From positions 1 to 29,569 of the IMG/VR virus record IMGVR_UViG_3300008339_000335: a DNA stretch of 29,569 nucleotides. The stretch is one strand, 5' to 3'. Shown here in pieces: positions 1 through 6,935 of this stretch. Origin of the DNA: a virus. A program made the position numbers and the translations under genes. The notes under the pieces were generated by a model. The model was not told where the DNA came from and made no database searches. It saw only the letters and a program-made list of their open reading frames with translations. How positions within the stretch are numbered: the first letter of the stretch is position 1; each line of letters starts with the position of its first letter.

Positions 1-114
1 TTTCATGTAATAACCGAGCAAGGCGTTTATTTGTTATGGCTAACCGAAAACACTATAAACGGGCAAACCTTTACAAGCTCGGATGAATTAATTGAGTATC
101 TAAATAATTTGTAA
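1..114 (+). CDS. C-terminal end of an unknown protein (partial, cut by window edge)
   Basis: An open frame runs from base 1 to a TAA at 112-114 and codes for at least 37 residues, ending in TSSDELIEYLNNL. Its codon choice matches the phage genes that follow, and the next gene starts 23 bases later on the same strand, so it is probably the last part of an upstream structural gene. The acidic, helical end (SSDELIEYL) is common in small phage proteins. The start lies outside the window and no function can be assigned. Confidence 0.7.
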   Translation, partial: FHVITEQGVYLLWLTENTINGQTFTSSDELIEYLNNL

Positions 115-137
115 ATTAGCAACTAAATAAACCAACT

Positions 138-635
138 ATGGCAGGCGTTAAAGTAACCGACTTAACTACATTAGGGGCAGCAGATGCAACCGATGTAATG
201 TACATTGTGGACACATCAGCCAATCAATCCAAGCAGATTGAGGTGCAAAACCTATACGCGGGTATGCCGCAATTCGAAAGCGGCGCGTTTACACCTACCG
301 TTAGCGACGAAACTAATAACGTTGTAGTAACGCCTATACAGGCGTTTTACCAGCGTGTGGATAACGTAGTTAATTGCAGCTATTATTTAGAGGTTGCTTT
401 ATATACGGGTCAAACAACTGGGACTTTTAATTTATCGCTACCCGTAGCCTCTAATTTTACGCAGGCTAAACAGTTATTCGGTATTGTAGCGCATAATGCC
501 AACCCTAGCGAGTTAGTTTCATGGGATTTAAGCGCGGATACTACAAACGATAAATGCTCTGTAAGCGTCGAAAGTACAAGCACCGCATACGGCTATCAAT
601 ATATTTATATAGTAGCTCAATACGAAGTATTATAA
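138..635 (+). CDS. Small virion or tail-appendage-like protein, function unproven
   Basis: A 165-residue protein without signal peptide or membrane segment. Residues 1-40 (VKVTDLTTLGAADATDVMYIVD, then ...KQIEVQNL in shorter pieces) resemble the short N-terminal anchor motif of many phage tail fibre and appendage proteins, where a segment meaning roughly 'thresholds, value to be met, list of parameters' precedes a beta-rich body. The rest is rich in T, V, Y and N, as in a beta-sandwich. It directly precedes the lysozyme with a one-base TAATG overlap, so the two are translated together. The family resemblance at the N-terminus is seen; a role as appendage or fibre tip is inferred from that and from its position before the lysis genes. 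Confidence 0.6.
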   Translation: MAGVKVTDLTTLGAADATDVMYIVDTSANQSKQIEVQNLYAGMPQFESGAFTPTVSDETNNVVVTPIQAFYQRVDNVVNCSYYLEVALYTGQTTGTFNLSLPVASNFTQAKQLFGIVAHNANPSELVSWDLSADTTNDKCSVSVESTSTAYGYQYIYIVAQYEVL

Positions 636-1090
636 TGCGCTCGACCTCTAAACTCGGTTTAGATATTATAAAGAAATACGAGGGGCTACGGCTTACTAGC
701 TACCTTTGCCCCGCTGGAATACCGACCATAGGCTACGGCTCGACGCGTTACCCGAACGGCAAAAAGGTAATATTAGGCGAAAAGCTAAATAACGAAACCG
801 AGGCAACCTCGTTGCTTTTAGCAACTATGAAGCCATACGAGGACGCCGTTAATAGGCATTTACCGAACCTAAACCAATGCCAATTCGACGCGCTAGTTAG
901 CTTTTGTTATAATGTAGGTACTGGAGCGTTTATTAAATCGACGTTGCTACGCAAAGCAAAAGCAAACGCAAACGACCCCTCGATAGTGGACGAGTTTTCG
1001 AAGTGGGTACGCGGCGGCGGTAAGGTTTTACCGGGCTTAGTAACGCGCCGCAAAGACGAAGCGCGGTTATACTTTTCACTTTGTAAATAA
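635..1090 (+). CDS. Endolysin: GH24 lysozyme (T4/P1 Lyz type)
   Basis: A 151-residue muramidase that cleaves the glycan backbone of peptidoglycan to release progeny. The catalytic arrangement is visible: Glu16 (KKYEG), Cys25 and Thr31 (AGIPTIGYGS), that is E-x8-C-x5-T. T4 lysozyme has Asp in the middle position; Cys there is known from phage P1 Lyz. The C-terminal part has the usual CQFDALVSFCYNVG motif and a late GLVTRRKDEARLY helix. I chose the ATG at 635, which overlaps the stop of the previous gene (TAATG), because an upstream ATG at 554 would add 27 basic residues with no counterpart in the family. There is no clear signal or SAR segment, so export should need a holin; the next gene is a candidate. 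Full length for the family. Confidence 0.93.
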   Translation: MRSTSKLGLDIIKKYEGLRLTSYLCPAGIPTIGYGSTRYPNGKKVILGEKLNNETEATSLLLATMKPYEDAVNRHLPNLNQCQFDALVSFCYNVGTGAFIKSTLLRKAKANANDPSIVDEFSKWVRGGGKVLPGLVTRRKDEARLYFSLCK

Positions 1091-1107
1091 TAGCCCTAAA
1101 ATTAATT

Positions 1108-1123
1108 AACCGCGCTCGCGGTT
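1108..1123 (+). terminator. Short GC hairpin between lysozyme and holin genes
   Basis: AACCGC, loop GCTC, GCGGTT forms a perfect six-base-pair hairpin (the next pair G-C can also form). No T-run follows, so termination is doubtful; it could instead separate expression of lysozyme and holin. A TATCTTTA element at 1129-1136, close to the Bacteroidota -7 box, sits just after it and three bases before the next start codon. Confidence 0.35.
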
Positions 1124-1139
1124 TAACGTATCTTTAGGC

Positions 1140-1343
1140 ATGGCACGGCGAACAAATAAGGCTAAACGAATTTGTAGTATAATTCTTAAACATTGGAAGC
1201 CAACGATAGGGAGCTTAACGATACTCGTTTCGGTATTCCTGTTAATACTCAAAAAAATCGAAGTCGAAACCTTAGCGGCTATCGTAGCTGCGATGTTAGC
1301 CGCTGGATATATACCTAAAGCGAAAGACGATGCTAGCGAATGA
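1140..1343 (+). CDS. Small two-helix membrane protein, candidate holin
   Basis: A 67-residue protein with a strongly basic N-terminus (MARRTNKAKR), a first hydrophobic helix at about residues 21-38 (TIGSLTILVSVFLLILKK) and a second at about 43-58 (ETLAAIVAAMLAAGYI), and a charged C-terminal tail. The size, two membrane segments and position directly after the lysozyme are those of a class II holin, which forms membrane lesions that let the endolysin reach the wall. There is no sequence motif that proves this. It overlaps the next gene by 14 bases. Confidence 0.65.
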   Translation: MARRTNKAKRICSIILKHWKPTIGSLTILVSVFLLILKKIEVETLAAIVAAMLAAGYIPKAKDDASE

Positions 1344-1761
1344 CACTACCGTAATATGTACGAACCCGGGTAATTGCAAAAATCACCCCGTTAAAACGCT
1401 TTTAAGCGATTTAAATACGCAAACCGAGGCAAAGGGTGGCAGCGCAGAAATAAGCGCCTTAGACACGCTTAAAATGGATATTAAACACGAAGCGGTTAAG
1501 GAGGTTGTTATAAATAAATTGCAGGCTATTGATACTATTAAGCCGTGTAACGTATCTTTGTTAACCGAACAAACGTACACGCCCGTAATAATTCACGAAG
1601 TAAGAAAAGCGCCCGAAATGCAACAGCCTATGCAGTACGATTTACTAATAAACGCCGCCTTATTTACCTTTATGCTAGGTTTAACAGCCAAATATGCGCT
1701 AACATGTAGCGGCGCATGGCTTAACCTATTCAAAGATTTACGCAAAGAAATTGCAGCGTAA
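1330..1761 (+). CDS. Unknown protein with one C-terminal membrane segment
   Basis: A 143-residue protein I do not recognise. Residues 1-100 are hydrophilic, with three Cys (10, 16, 73) and a charged middle. One likely membrane helix lies at about 103-123 (YDLLINAALFTFMLGLTAKY), followed by a short amphipathic, basic tail. The start overlaps the preceding holin candidate by 14 bases, so the two are probably translationally coupled. Its place between the holin candidate and other membrane proteins suggests a lysis or envelope role, but that is inference from position alone. Confidence 0.7.
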   Translation: MLANDTTVICTNPGNCKNHPVKTLLSDLNTQTEAKGGSAEISALDTLKMDIKHEAVKEVVINKLQAIDTIKPCNVSLLTEQTYTPVIIHEVRKAPEMQQPMQYDLLINAALFTFMLGLTAKYALTCSGAWLNLFKDLRKEIAA

Positions 1762-1786
1762 TACACGTTAACATTTTTTTAGGTTG

Positions 1787-1794
1787 TAAATTTG
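1787..1794 (+). promoter_or_regulatory. Bacteroidota -7 box (TAAATTTG) before the PAS gene
   Basis: TAAATTTG matches the TAnnTTTG -7 consensus. It ends four bases before the GTG start at 1799, so the transcript would begin at or next to the start codon. No good -33 TTG at the usual distance is visible. The 37 bases between the previous stop and this gene otherwise hold a T-rich run. Confidence 0.55.
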
Positions 1795-1798
1795 TAAA

Positions 1799-2365
1799 GT
1801 GAGCAGCCTATACATACTCGAGAATAGCATAGACCTATTTTACGTAGTTACCGACCGCGACGGGCTTATATTGACCTCAAACGACTTATTTCGCGAGTAT
1901 TCGAGCCATTTAAAACCCGAAAATATTGCGGATATTAGCGCTACCGAACCCGACCGCGACGACGTTTTAGCGGCTATCGAAAAGGCAAAGGGCAAAGCGC
2001 CCGAACCTATACGGGTTTACGCAAAGACGAAGCAAAAAAACGGGGCTTTACGGTATAACGTTTGGAATATTTACGCAATATTAGATTGTTACCATTTTAT
2101 AGGTATTCAGCTAGTCGATGTAACTAGCATAACAAGCCACGAACACGAACGCCAAAAGGTATTATTAGAAGAATTTAGGTTTATGTTAAGCCACGAGCTA
2201 CGCCAGCCGCTAACCTCGATAGGCGGTTTAGTACGTATGTTAGTTCAGCATGGTAACGCAAGCGAAAAGGAGCGTTTAGAGCTGGTTAGAATGATAGAAG
2301 AAAGCGTAAACCGCCTCGACGATGTTATAAAATTGCTAGTTAAGAAAGCCGCACGCCAAATATGA
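1799..2365 (+). CDS. PAS domain + histidine-kinase DHp helices, no ATPase domain
   Basis: A 188-residue cytoplasmic protein. Residues about 5-110 read as a PAS fold: SIDLFYVVTDRDGLILTSND at the start, then an HFIGIQLVDVTSI strand at the end, the usual PAS-to-helix junction. Residues about 115-185 form the two-helix dimerisation/phosphoacceptor (HisKA) domain, with the H-box SHELRQPLTSI; His132 is the expected phosphoacceptor. The protein then ends: the N, G1 and G2 boxes of the catalytic HATPase domain are absent, and the next gene (63 residues) does not supply them. It therefore cannot phosphorylate itself but could dimerise with, or take phosphate from, a host kinase. Start is GTG, four bases after a -7 box; no upstream ATG fits. 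Domain reading is firm; function is inference. Confidence 0.85.
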   Translation: MSSLYILENSIDLFYVVTDRDGLILTSNDLFREYSSHLKPENIADISATEPDRDDVLAAIEKAKGKAPEPIRVYAKTKQKNGALRYNVWNIYAILDCYHFIGIQLVDVTSITSHEHERQKVLLEEFRFMLSHELRQPLTSIGGLVRMLVQHGNASEKERLELVRMIEESVNRLDDVIKLLVKKAARQI

Positions 2366-2553
2366 TGCCCGAAACAGCTACCGAGTGCGACGAAAGGCTA
2401 GTAAAGATAGCCGCTGTTTACGTTTTGGAGCGCGGGATGCCGTTACAATTCGCTATTGAGCTGTTAAGCGATAGGCTAAAGGACAAAACAGAAATAAACG
2501 AACGTTTAACGCAATTTTTAAGCTATGTTTTCGCAGGCAAAAGTCCTTTATAA
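2362..2553 (+). CDS. Small unknown acidic protein
   Basis: A 63-residue, mostly helical protein with no recognised family. The start ATGATG (2362 or 2365) overlaps the stop of the PAS-DHp gene, so it is translated with it, and its 3' end overlaps the next gene by 29 bases. There is no membrane segment and no ATP-binding motif, so it is not the missing kinase domain. The tight coupling makes a joint role with the PAS-DHp protein possible. Confidence 0.65.
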   Translation: MMPETATECDERLVKIAAVYVLERGMPLQFAIELLSDRLKDKTEINERLTQFLSYVFAGKSPL

Positions 2554-3205
2554 ACCAATTACGGCGCTAATTATAGCTTGTTTATTACTCGTTATTATGC
2601 TAATAGCTACTTGCCAAAGCGCAAACGGGCTACGCGATAGGTTAAGCGCTTCAGAAAGCTACAACGGTAAGCTAAAACAGCGCACGGTTAACGATAGCCT
2701 GCGGCTTTTTACGCAGGATATTAAGCTAACACGCAGCGACCGCGATTTAAAGGAGCTAAAAAAGCGTTTGGCGTTGGTAAATATTGAACAAGCGACCGAG
2801 GCGAAAGTTAAAACGGTTATAAAAACCGAGTTTAAAATAGGCGAACCAATAGTAATACACGACACTATTTACGTTTTAAAGCTACCTATCGAGTTTAACC
2901 GCTCTGAAAAGTGGTTTAATATGGCAGGGCGTATAAACCGTTTAGGGTTGTTTCAGCTCGATAGCTTAGTAACGTATGGGCGTTTTACCCATAGCGTAGG
3001 CGATACCGTTTCTAATCGCTTTTTAGGCGGCTTATTTGCCAAACGCGGTAAGGTTGTTAGGGTTGCTATTGATAACCCTTATATGAGCGTAACGGGTTTA
3101 AATAATATCTACGTGCGCCGCGAGCCTAAATGGTACGAGCTGGGCGTTGTTAAGTTTGGCGCGGGCTTTCTTTTGGGCGCTGCGTTTATAGCCGCTGCAA
3201 ATTAA
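2525..3205 (+). CDS. DUF6549-like membrane protein; possible spanin
   Basis: A 226-residue protein with a hydrophobic N-terminal segment at about 12-29, a charged coiled-coil region at about 33-95 (heptad-like KELKKRLALVN), a DTIYV strand motif near 115-120, and a second hydrophobic segment at the C-terminus (about 206-225). The layout resembles DUF6549 proteins of Bacteroidota phages, as I remember them. Cys30 after LIAT and Cys19 after IIA give weak lipobox-like sites. A lipidated or anchored N-terminus plus a C-terminal membrane helix is the design of unimolecular spanins, which join the two membranes at lysis, and the gene lies near lysozyme and holin. The spanin role is inference. Confidence 0.65.
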   Translation: MFSQAKVLYKPITALIIACLLLVIMLIATCQSANGLRDRLSASESYNGKLKQRTVNDSLRLFTQDIKLTRSDRDLKELKKRLALVNIEQATEAKVKTVIKTEFKIGEPIVIHDTIYVLKLPIEFNRSEKWFNMAGRINRLGLFQLDSLVTYGRFTHSVGDTVSNRFLGGLFAKRGKVVRVAIDNPYMSVTGLNNIYVRREPKWYELGVVKFGAGFLLGAAFIAAAN

Positions 3206-3254
3206 TTGCGCTGAAAATTAAGCGGTTAAGTGAGTAGATTAAAAAATATTGAAT

Positions 3255-3321
3255 TTATTTTTGTTTAAGTATTGCCAATTCAAAATAAAGGTGTAGATTT
3301 GCTCCCGTTAAACATTTAAAC
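3255..3321 (+). promoter_or_regulatory. Early promoter with operator-like inverted repeat (copy A of a duplicated 67-bp element)
   Basis: TTG at 3272-3274 and the -7 box TAGATTTG at 3294-3301 are 19 bases apart, the ideal Bacteroidota spacing. The -33 box lies inside a near-perfect inverted repeat (TTTATTTTTG at 3254-3263 and CAAAATAAA at 3281-3289), a likely operator. The leader ends with AAACATTTAAAC (3310-3321). The same element, aligned without gaps, occurs at 10377-10442. The 125-base gap 3206-3330 holds nothing else apparent. Confidence 0.8.
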
Positions 3322-3330
3322 TTTTACACC

Positions 3331-3501
3331 ATGAAAGCACAAGTAAAAACAAAATCAAATTTTAAAGGTCTAAACGGTCAAATACTAACCGTAAAAGAAA
3401 TTTCAGGAACTCGAGTAAGCTGCGAATATTTTTGTTTAGAATTTCAGCGCTTAATAACTATTGATTTTACATTAACTGAGATAGTACGTTTTTATAACTA
3501 A
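3331..3501 (+). CDS. Small protein behind the early promoter, possible KOW/SH3-like barrel
   Basis: An open frame of 56 residues (MKAQVKTKSNFKGLNG...) starting ten bases after the AAACATTTAAAC leader motif and ending before a GC hairpin. The segment FKGLNGQILTVKEISGTRV has the alternating pattern of a KOW or small SH3-like barrel, but no family is certain. It is AT-richer than its neighbours. It is the first gene of the early transcript and is flanked by a promoter and a terminator-like hairpin, so it can be a separate, strongly expressed unit. The gene at 10452 has the same arrangement. Confidence 0.7.
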   Translation: MKAQVKTKSNFKGLNGQILTVKEISGTRVSCEYFCLEFQRLITIDFTLTEIVRFYN

Positions 3502-3508
3502 CCCCCAC

Positions 3509-3530
3509 GGGCGGCTAATAACCGCCCTTT
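3509..3530 (+). terminator. GC hairpin with short T tract after the 56-residue gene
   Basis: GGGCGG (3509-3514), loop CTAATAA, CCGCCC (3522-3527), then TTT and a further TTTT at 3535-3538. Probably a partial terminator that lowers transcription into the rest of the early operon. Confidence 0.65.
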
Positions 3531-3570
3531 CAACTTTTCAAACATTCAAACACTTAAACCCTTTTATACC

Positions 3571-3876
3571 ATGTTACAAATGCACTCAACTTTCAAAAAC
3601 ACCGAAAACACCGAGTTTTATTTATTCGACCATTTAAACGGCGTGCTAACCATGCTCGTTGACGATGGCTGTTTAAAAGGTATCTACACGCGCTGCGATA
3701 GCAAATGCGCTGCGATATACCGCAAATTTAATATCGAGCAAATCGAGGGCGTACCTTTCGAACACCGCATGTACGACGTACTCGAAGCCGCTGAATTTCA
3801 CAGCCGCTATATTAAAGTAGTGGACGCCGTTAATCGTAACTTCGATATGTGTTTCACGCAGCCAACCGAAAACTAA
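3571..3876 (+). CDS. Unknown small early protein
   Basis: A 101-residue soluble protein, unrecognised. It has four Cys (residues 34, 43, 47 and 93 by count), with the closest pair in TRCDSKCAAIYRKF, and many charged and aromatic residues, but no clear zinc motif. The leader upstream carries AAACATTCAAAC at 3540-3551, close to the leader motif of the two promoter repeats, and no Shine-Dalgarno sequence. An alternative Met lies three codons in. It is co-oriented with the SSB gene 27 bases downstream. Confidence 0.75.
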   Translation: MLQMHSTFKNTENTEFYLFDHLNGVLTMLVDDGCLKGIYTRCDSKCAAIYRKFNIEQIEGVPFEHRMYDVLEAAEFHSRYIKVVDAVNRNFDMCFTQPTEN

Positions 3877-3903
3877 TTTTTAAACCCTTTAAACATTTAT
3901 ACT

Positions 3904-4566
3904 ATGGCTTTAACAGCACCCGTTGGCGGAACGGTAAACCGCCAAATAGCGCCCGAGGGTAGTTACCCTGCGCGATGCTATCAGATTATTGACCTCGGTA
4001 CAACCGAGCAAGGTGGGAACTTCCCCGGCAAAAAACGTAAAGTTCAATTCCTATTCGAGCTGCCAACCGAGCTGGCAGTATTCGACGAAGCGAAAGGCGA
4101 GCAACCGTATTACGTGCGTAGCATTTACACCCTTAGCATGAACGAAAAAGCGCTATTACGCCGCGACCTTTCAGCATGGCTCGGTAAAAAGATAACCGAC
4201 GAACAAGCGGGTAAACTCGATATATTCGCGATGCTAGGCAAAACGTGCATGGTTAATATAGCGCACGTAACGAAAGGCGAAAACACCTACGCTAATATTA
4301 TTAGCTTTGCGCCACTAATGAAAGGCTTTGACTGCCCGCCTGCGGTTAACGAGGCGTTTACTTACACGCCTACTGAGCATAACCCCGAAACGTTCGCGAA
4401 GCTACCCGAATTTTTACAGGATAAAATAAAGGAAAGCGACGAATACAAAGCGACGTTAAACAAGCCTAAAAAGGCTACGCCGCCGCAGAATATCCAGCCT
4501 ATTGACGGGAACGACGAAGACGATATATTCGGGATTAAAGCGGCTAACGACCTACCGTGGGACTAA
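3904..4566 (+). CDS. Phage single-stranded DNA-binding protein-like
   Basis: A 220-residue protein. Residues 1-140 fit a phage OB-fold SSB: an N-terminal GTVNRQIAPEGSYPARCYQI strand pair, aromatic and basic residues through the KKRKVQFLFELP region, and a CMVNIAHVTKGENTYANI strand. Residues 150-195 are a lysine-rich linker. The last 20 residues are acidic and end in NDLPWD, like the C-terminal tip by which SSBs recruit replication and repair proteins (DDLPF in bacterial SSB). It would coat single strands made by the exonuclease at 5925 and by the helicase at 10750. The tail is seen directly; the family call rests on pattern and context. Confidence 0.8.
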   Translation: MALTAPVGGTVNRQIAPEGSYPARCYQIIDLGTTEQGGNFPGKKRKVQFLFELPTELAVFDEAKGEQPYYVRSIYTLSMNEKALLRRDLSAWLGKKITDEQAGKLDIFAMLGKTCMVNIAHVTKGENTYANIISFAPLMKGFDCPPAVNEAFTYTPTEHNPETFAKLPEFLQDKIKESDEYKATLNKPKKATPPQNIQPIDGNDEDDIFGIKAANDLPWD

Positions 4567-4574
4567 ATAAATAA

Positions 4575-4595
4575 GGGGCGGTTAATCGCCGCCCC
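4575..4595 (+). terminator. GC hairpin after the SSB gene
   Basis: GGGGCGG (4575-4581), loop TTAATCG, CCGCCCC (4589-4595). The stem is perfect but no T-run follows, so it is more likely an mRNA-stabilising or attenuating hairpin than a complete terminator. It is of the same type as the hairpins at 3509, 10723 and 29461. Confidence 0.55.
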
Positions 4596-4625
4596 TAATT
4601 CAAACACAAACTAAAAATAAAGCAG

Positions 4626-5294
4626 ATGACACTTGCAAAGATACAAATACCGATTGAAAAAATATACGCCGCGATAAATTCGCCCGACGTATTAAACGCG
4701 CAAGCTACGATAGCCCGCAATACAGGCGGCGGCGAAGCGTTAACCATTCGCAACGTAAGCGACTATACGGCTATGAACGCCGCTGTTAAGGAAGTAAGCG
4801 ACGCCGTTAAGCTAATCGAAAGCGCACGTAAGGACGTAACCACGCCTTTAGATAACTTCAAAAAAGAGCTAATGAAGCTGGAGCGCGAAAGCACCGCGCC
4901 GCTAATTGAATTTATCGAAGACGCTAAACGCGTTATGTTAGAATACCACGAACGGCTCGAAGCTGAACAAGCCGCAGCCGAAGCTAAGTTAAAAGCCGAA
5001 GCCGAAGCGAGCCTAAAGCAAGCGCAAAGCGTAGGCGATATTATGGCGAATTTTACCGACCGCCTATTCGCTACGACGGTCGAGAATAACCAAACGAAAA
5101 ACGTGCGCACGACCATTAAGGCACGTATTAACGGCGAGGTTGACTGGGTAAAGGTTTTAGGGCTGTTATTCGCTTCAGGTGAACTAGACGCTAACGAGCT
5201 AATTAAAAACCTACCGCGAGCTATGAAAGCGCAAGGCGTCGAGGCTATCGCAGGCATTGAATTGTACGAACATAAAACTCAAATAATCAAATAA
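4626..5294 (+). CDS. Coiled-coil protein of the recombination operon
   Basis: A 222-residue protein, mostly helical. Residues about 60-145 form a long coiled coil (for example MKLERESTAPLIEF and RLEAEQAAAEAKLKAEAEA), followed by a globular C-terminal part with ARINGEVDWVKVLGLL. The arrangement resembles DUF1351-type proteins that precede recombinases or SSBs in siphovirus recombination operons, but I see no diagnostic motif. It lies between the SSB-like gene and an HTH protein, two bases from the latter. A role in DNA replication or recombination is inferred from the neighbours. Confidence 0.7.
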   Translation: MTLAKIQIPIEKIYAAINSPDVLNAQATIARNTGGGEALTIRNVSDYTAMNAAVKEVSDAVKLIESARKDVTTPLDNFKKELMKLERESTAPLIEFIEDAKRVMLEYHERLEAEQAAAEAKLKAEAEASLKQAQSVGDIMANFTDRLFATTVENNQTKNVRTTIKARINGEVDWVKVLGLLFASGELDANELIKNLPRAMKAQGVEAIAGIELYEHKTQIIK

Positions 5295-5296
5295 AC

Positions 5297-5695
5297 ATGG
5301 AAACAACAAGACCCACAGTTTCAATTAAAAAACATTTGCAAACTATAACCTATAAATTCACGCCGTTAACGCATAACGAAATATGCGAACGCATTGAAGC
5401 CGCACGCACGCGCCATAGTTTTAATAAAGCAGAATTTTGTCAAATGATGGGGTATAACCCAACGATATTAAATAAATGGCTTAAAGGCGCTAATTTTAGC
5501 TCTAAATCTTATAGAAGTGCAATGGAGCTTATTAAAAAGCTAGACGAAGCGCCTAAACAAACCGAAATTAAGTTTAACCCGAAGCCTATCGAGAAACCTA
5601 ACTACGGCGTACTAACGCTCGAGGCGGCTATTAAAATGGTTAAGGACGCAGGCTATAAGGTAAGCAAGCGCGTAGAAACATGGGAGGAGATTTAA
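5297..5695 (+). CDS. Helix-turn-helix DNA-binding protein
   Basis: A 132-residue protein. Residues about 26-82 look like an XRE/Cro-type domain: ICERIEAARTRH, then the HTH core at 43-64 (NKAEFCQMMGYNPTILNKWLKG), where the second helix reads TILNKWLKG as in many Cro-like proteins. The C-terminal half carries a linker rich in Lys and Pro and a short helix with ...LEAAIKMVKDAGYKV, the pattern of an effector or dimer segment. It lies in the early operon, so it could regulate the inverted-repeat promoters at 3255 and 10377; that is a guess. The gene ends in a GGAGGAG sequence that serves the next start. Confidence 0.75.
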   Translation: METTRPTVSIKKHLQTITYKFTPLTHNEICERIEAARTRHSFNKAEFCQMMGYNPTILNKWLKGANFSSKSYRSAMELIKKLDEAPKQTEIKFNPKPIEKPNYGVLTLEAAIKMVKDAGYKVSKRVETWEEI

Positions 5696-5928
5696 TGAAA
5701 AAGCAAACAGCAGTTGAGTGGTTGGCACTTTACATTAAAGGCATAACAAATCTAAATTGTGATGAAGTTATTGACCAAGCCAAAGCAATGGAGAAGGAGC
5801 ATTTTTTTAAAGTATTTAGGTCAGGTTTTATAAATGGCAATCTTATTGAAACAGAATATTTTAATGATAATAAAGAAGAATTAATTAAATCAGCATTCAA
5901 ATCATTTGAAAATTATTACGAACTATGA
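5695..5928 (+). CDS. Small unknown protein with a rare Shine-Dalgarno start
   Basis: A 77-residue protein starting MKKQTAVEWLALYI, an opening seen in many small hypothetical proteins of flavobacterial and related phages. I chose ATG 5695 rather than 5680, because the sequence GGGAGGAG (5682-5689) lies six bases upstream of it and the ATG overlaps the previous stop (TAATG). This is one of very few clear Shine-Dalgarno sites in the window. Base and codon use is AT-rich and unlike the flanking genes, suggesting separate acquisition. No function can be given. Confidence 0.75.
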   Translation: MKKQTAVEWLALYIKGITNLNCDEVIDQAKAMEKEHFFKVFRSGFINGNLIETEYFNDNKEELIKSAFKSFENYYEL

Positions 5929-6497
5929 CCCGCGAGCAATACATTAAGCACCCCGCAACGAGCGCAAGCCGTATTAAACGTTTCTATACGGGCGATATAA
6001 GTTACGCCCAAACGGCGCTCGATGCGGGCGCGGCTTTTCACTACCAGCTATTAGAACAGCCTTTCGTTAATATGCCGCCGCCCGTGCAAAACGTTTACAC
6101 CGCTATTAACGAGCTGCCATTATTAGCGCAACTGTTTATAAACTCCGAAAAGGAATATATTAAACTCGGTAGCGTTAACGTGGACGGCGTCGAGCGCGAG
6201 GCTAAAGGCATGTTTGATTTATGTTGGTTAAGCGAGGGTATTATAGCCGACGTTAAAACAACGAGCGCGAATACAATACAAGCCTTTGCGCATGATATGA
6301 TTAAACACCTTAATCACGTTCAGGCGGTTTGGTATTCGTCGCTAATGGGCTTCGACCCGGCGCTATTTTTTTACATAGGAATACCGCCAAAGGTGAAGCA
6401 AACGGGGCGCTTTACCGACCTTTATTTATACCGCCACAAGCCCGAAGAAATAGAACACGCGAAACAATTAATTTCTAAATACTTTAAGAGCTTATGA
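5925..6497 (+). CDS. PD-(D/E)XK exonuclease, RecE/YqaJ-like
   Basis: A 190-residue nuclease. The N-terminal TSASRIKRF and the AFHYQLLEQP segment (His39) match the opening of RecE/exodeoxyribonuclease VIII-like and YqaJ proteins. The core is visible: GMFDLCW with Asp98, then ADVKTT with Asp109 and Lys111, the metal-binding D...DxK of the PD-(D/E)XK fold. A Gln-rich helix (HVQAVWYSSLMG, about 131-142) follows, as in this family. It should resect dsDNA ends for phage recombination, giving single strands for the SSB-like protein at 3904. At 190 residues it is shorter than typical RecE-like domains of about 250. It overlaps both neighbours by four bases. Confidence 0.87.
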   Translation: MTREQYIKHPATSASRIKRFYTGDISYAQTALDAGAAFHYQLLEQPFVNMPPPVQNVYTAINELPLLAQLFINSEKEYIKLGSVNVDGVEREAKGMFDLCWLSEGIIADVKTTSANTIQAFAHDMIKHLNHVQAVWYSSLMGFDPALFFYIGIPPKVKQTGRFTDLYLYRHKPEEIEHAKQLISKYFKSL

Positions 6498-6715
6498 ATT
6501 ACGCAATGTTACAAACCCCTATTGAGCGTTTAATCGAGGCGCTAAACCTAAACCCTAATAACCCGCATGTAAGCGAAGCCCTAGAGCGCGAAAAAGGCGA
6601 TTTTAGGCACGCTTACGAAACAGGATATAACGACGCAGAAACACGGCTAAACCCGAACCTTAGCGCAAAGAGAATGAGCCTAATTGAATTTAATGAGTAT
6701 TATGGCAAAGACTAA
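6494..6715 (+). CDS. Small unknown protein
   Basis: A 73-residue soluble protein with a helical N-terminal part (TPIERLIEALNLNPNNP) and the phrase FRHAYETGYNDAE, which recurs in small proteins of Bacteroidota phages. Its ATGA start overlaps the exonuclease stop, so translation is coupled. Function unknown. Confidence 0.7.
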   Translation: MNYAMLQTPIERLIEALNLNPNNPHVSEALEREKGDFRHAYETGYNDAETRLNPNLSAKRMSLIEFNEYYGKD

Positions 6716-6935
6716 CGACGTAAGCGAATTAAACGAGCTTATAGGGCTTAAAGCCGAACACGTTAAACCGTACCTCTATGCGCTAGGGTTTGAATACTTC
6801 GAATGTAACTATAAGTACCGCAAAATATTTAACGACTATAAACGCAATCGCTGTTTAGTAGTGGACTTATTCGAAGATAAAAGCGAGCGTATAGAACAGT
6901 TTAAATTGATAACTAACCGCCTATACACTAGATGA
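6702..6935 (+). CDS. Small unknown basic protein
   Basis: A 77-residue protein, rich in Tyr, Lys and Arg, from the ATG at 6702 (MAKTNDVSELNELIG). In-frame ATGs at 6684 and 6693 would lengthen it by six or three residues, and the exact start is uncertain. It overlaps the preceding gene by 14 bases and the VRR-NUC gene by four. I recognise no family. Confidence 0.65.
   Translation: MAKTNDVSELNELIGLKAEHVKPYLYALGFEYFECNYKYRKIFNDYKRNRCLVVDLFEDKSERIEQFKLITNRLYTR

Noticed and set aside
554-634. Upstream start for the lysozyme gene
   Set aside because: It adds 27 basic residues that overlap the previous gene in another frame; the TAATG start at 635 gives the normal lysozyme length.
2362-2553. The 63-residue gene as the missing HATPase part of the PAS-DHp protein
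   Set aside because: It is too short and has no N, G1 or G2 box.
4763-5257. 164-residue open frame on the minus strand
   Set aside because: It is the reverse shadow of the Lys/Glu/Ala-rich coiled-coil gene on the + strand, with low-complexity Ser/Ala/Leu content and no start context.
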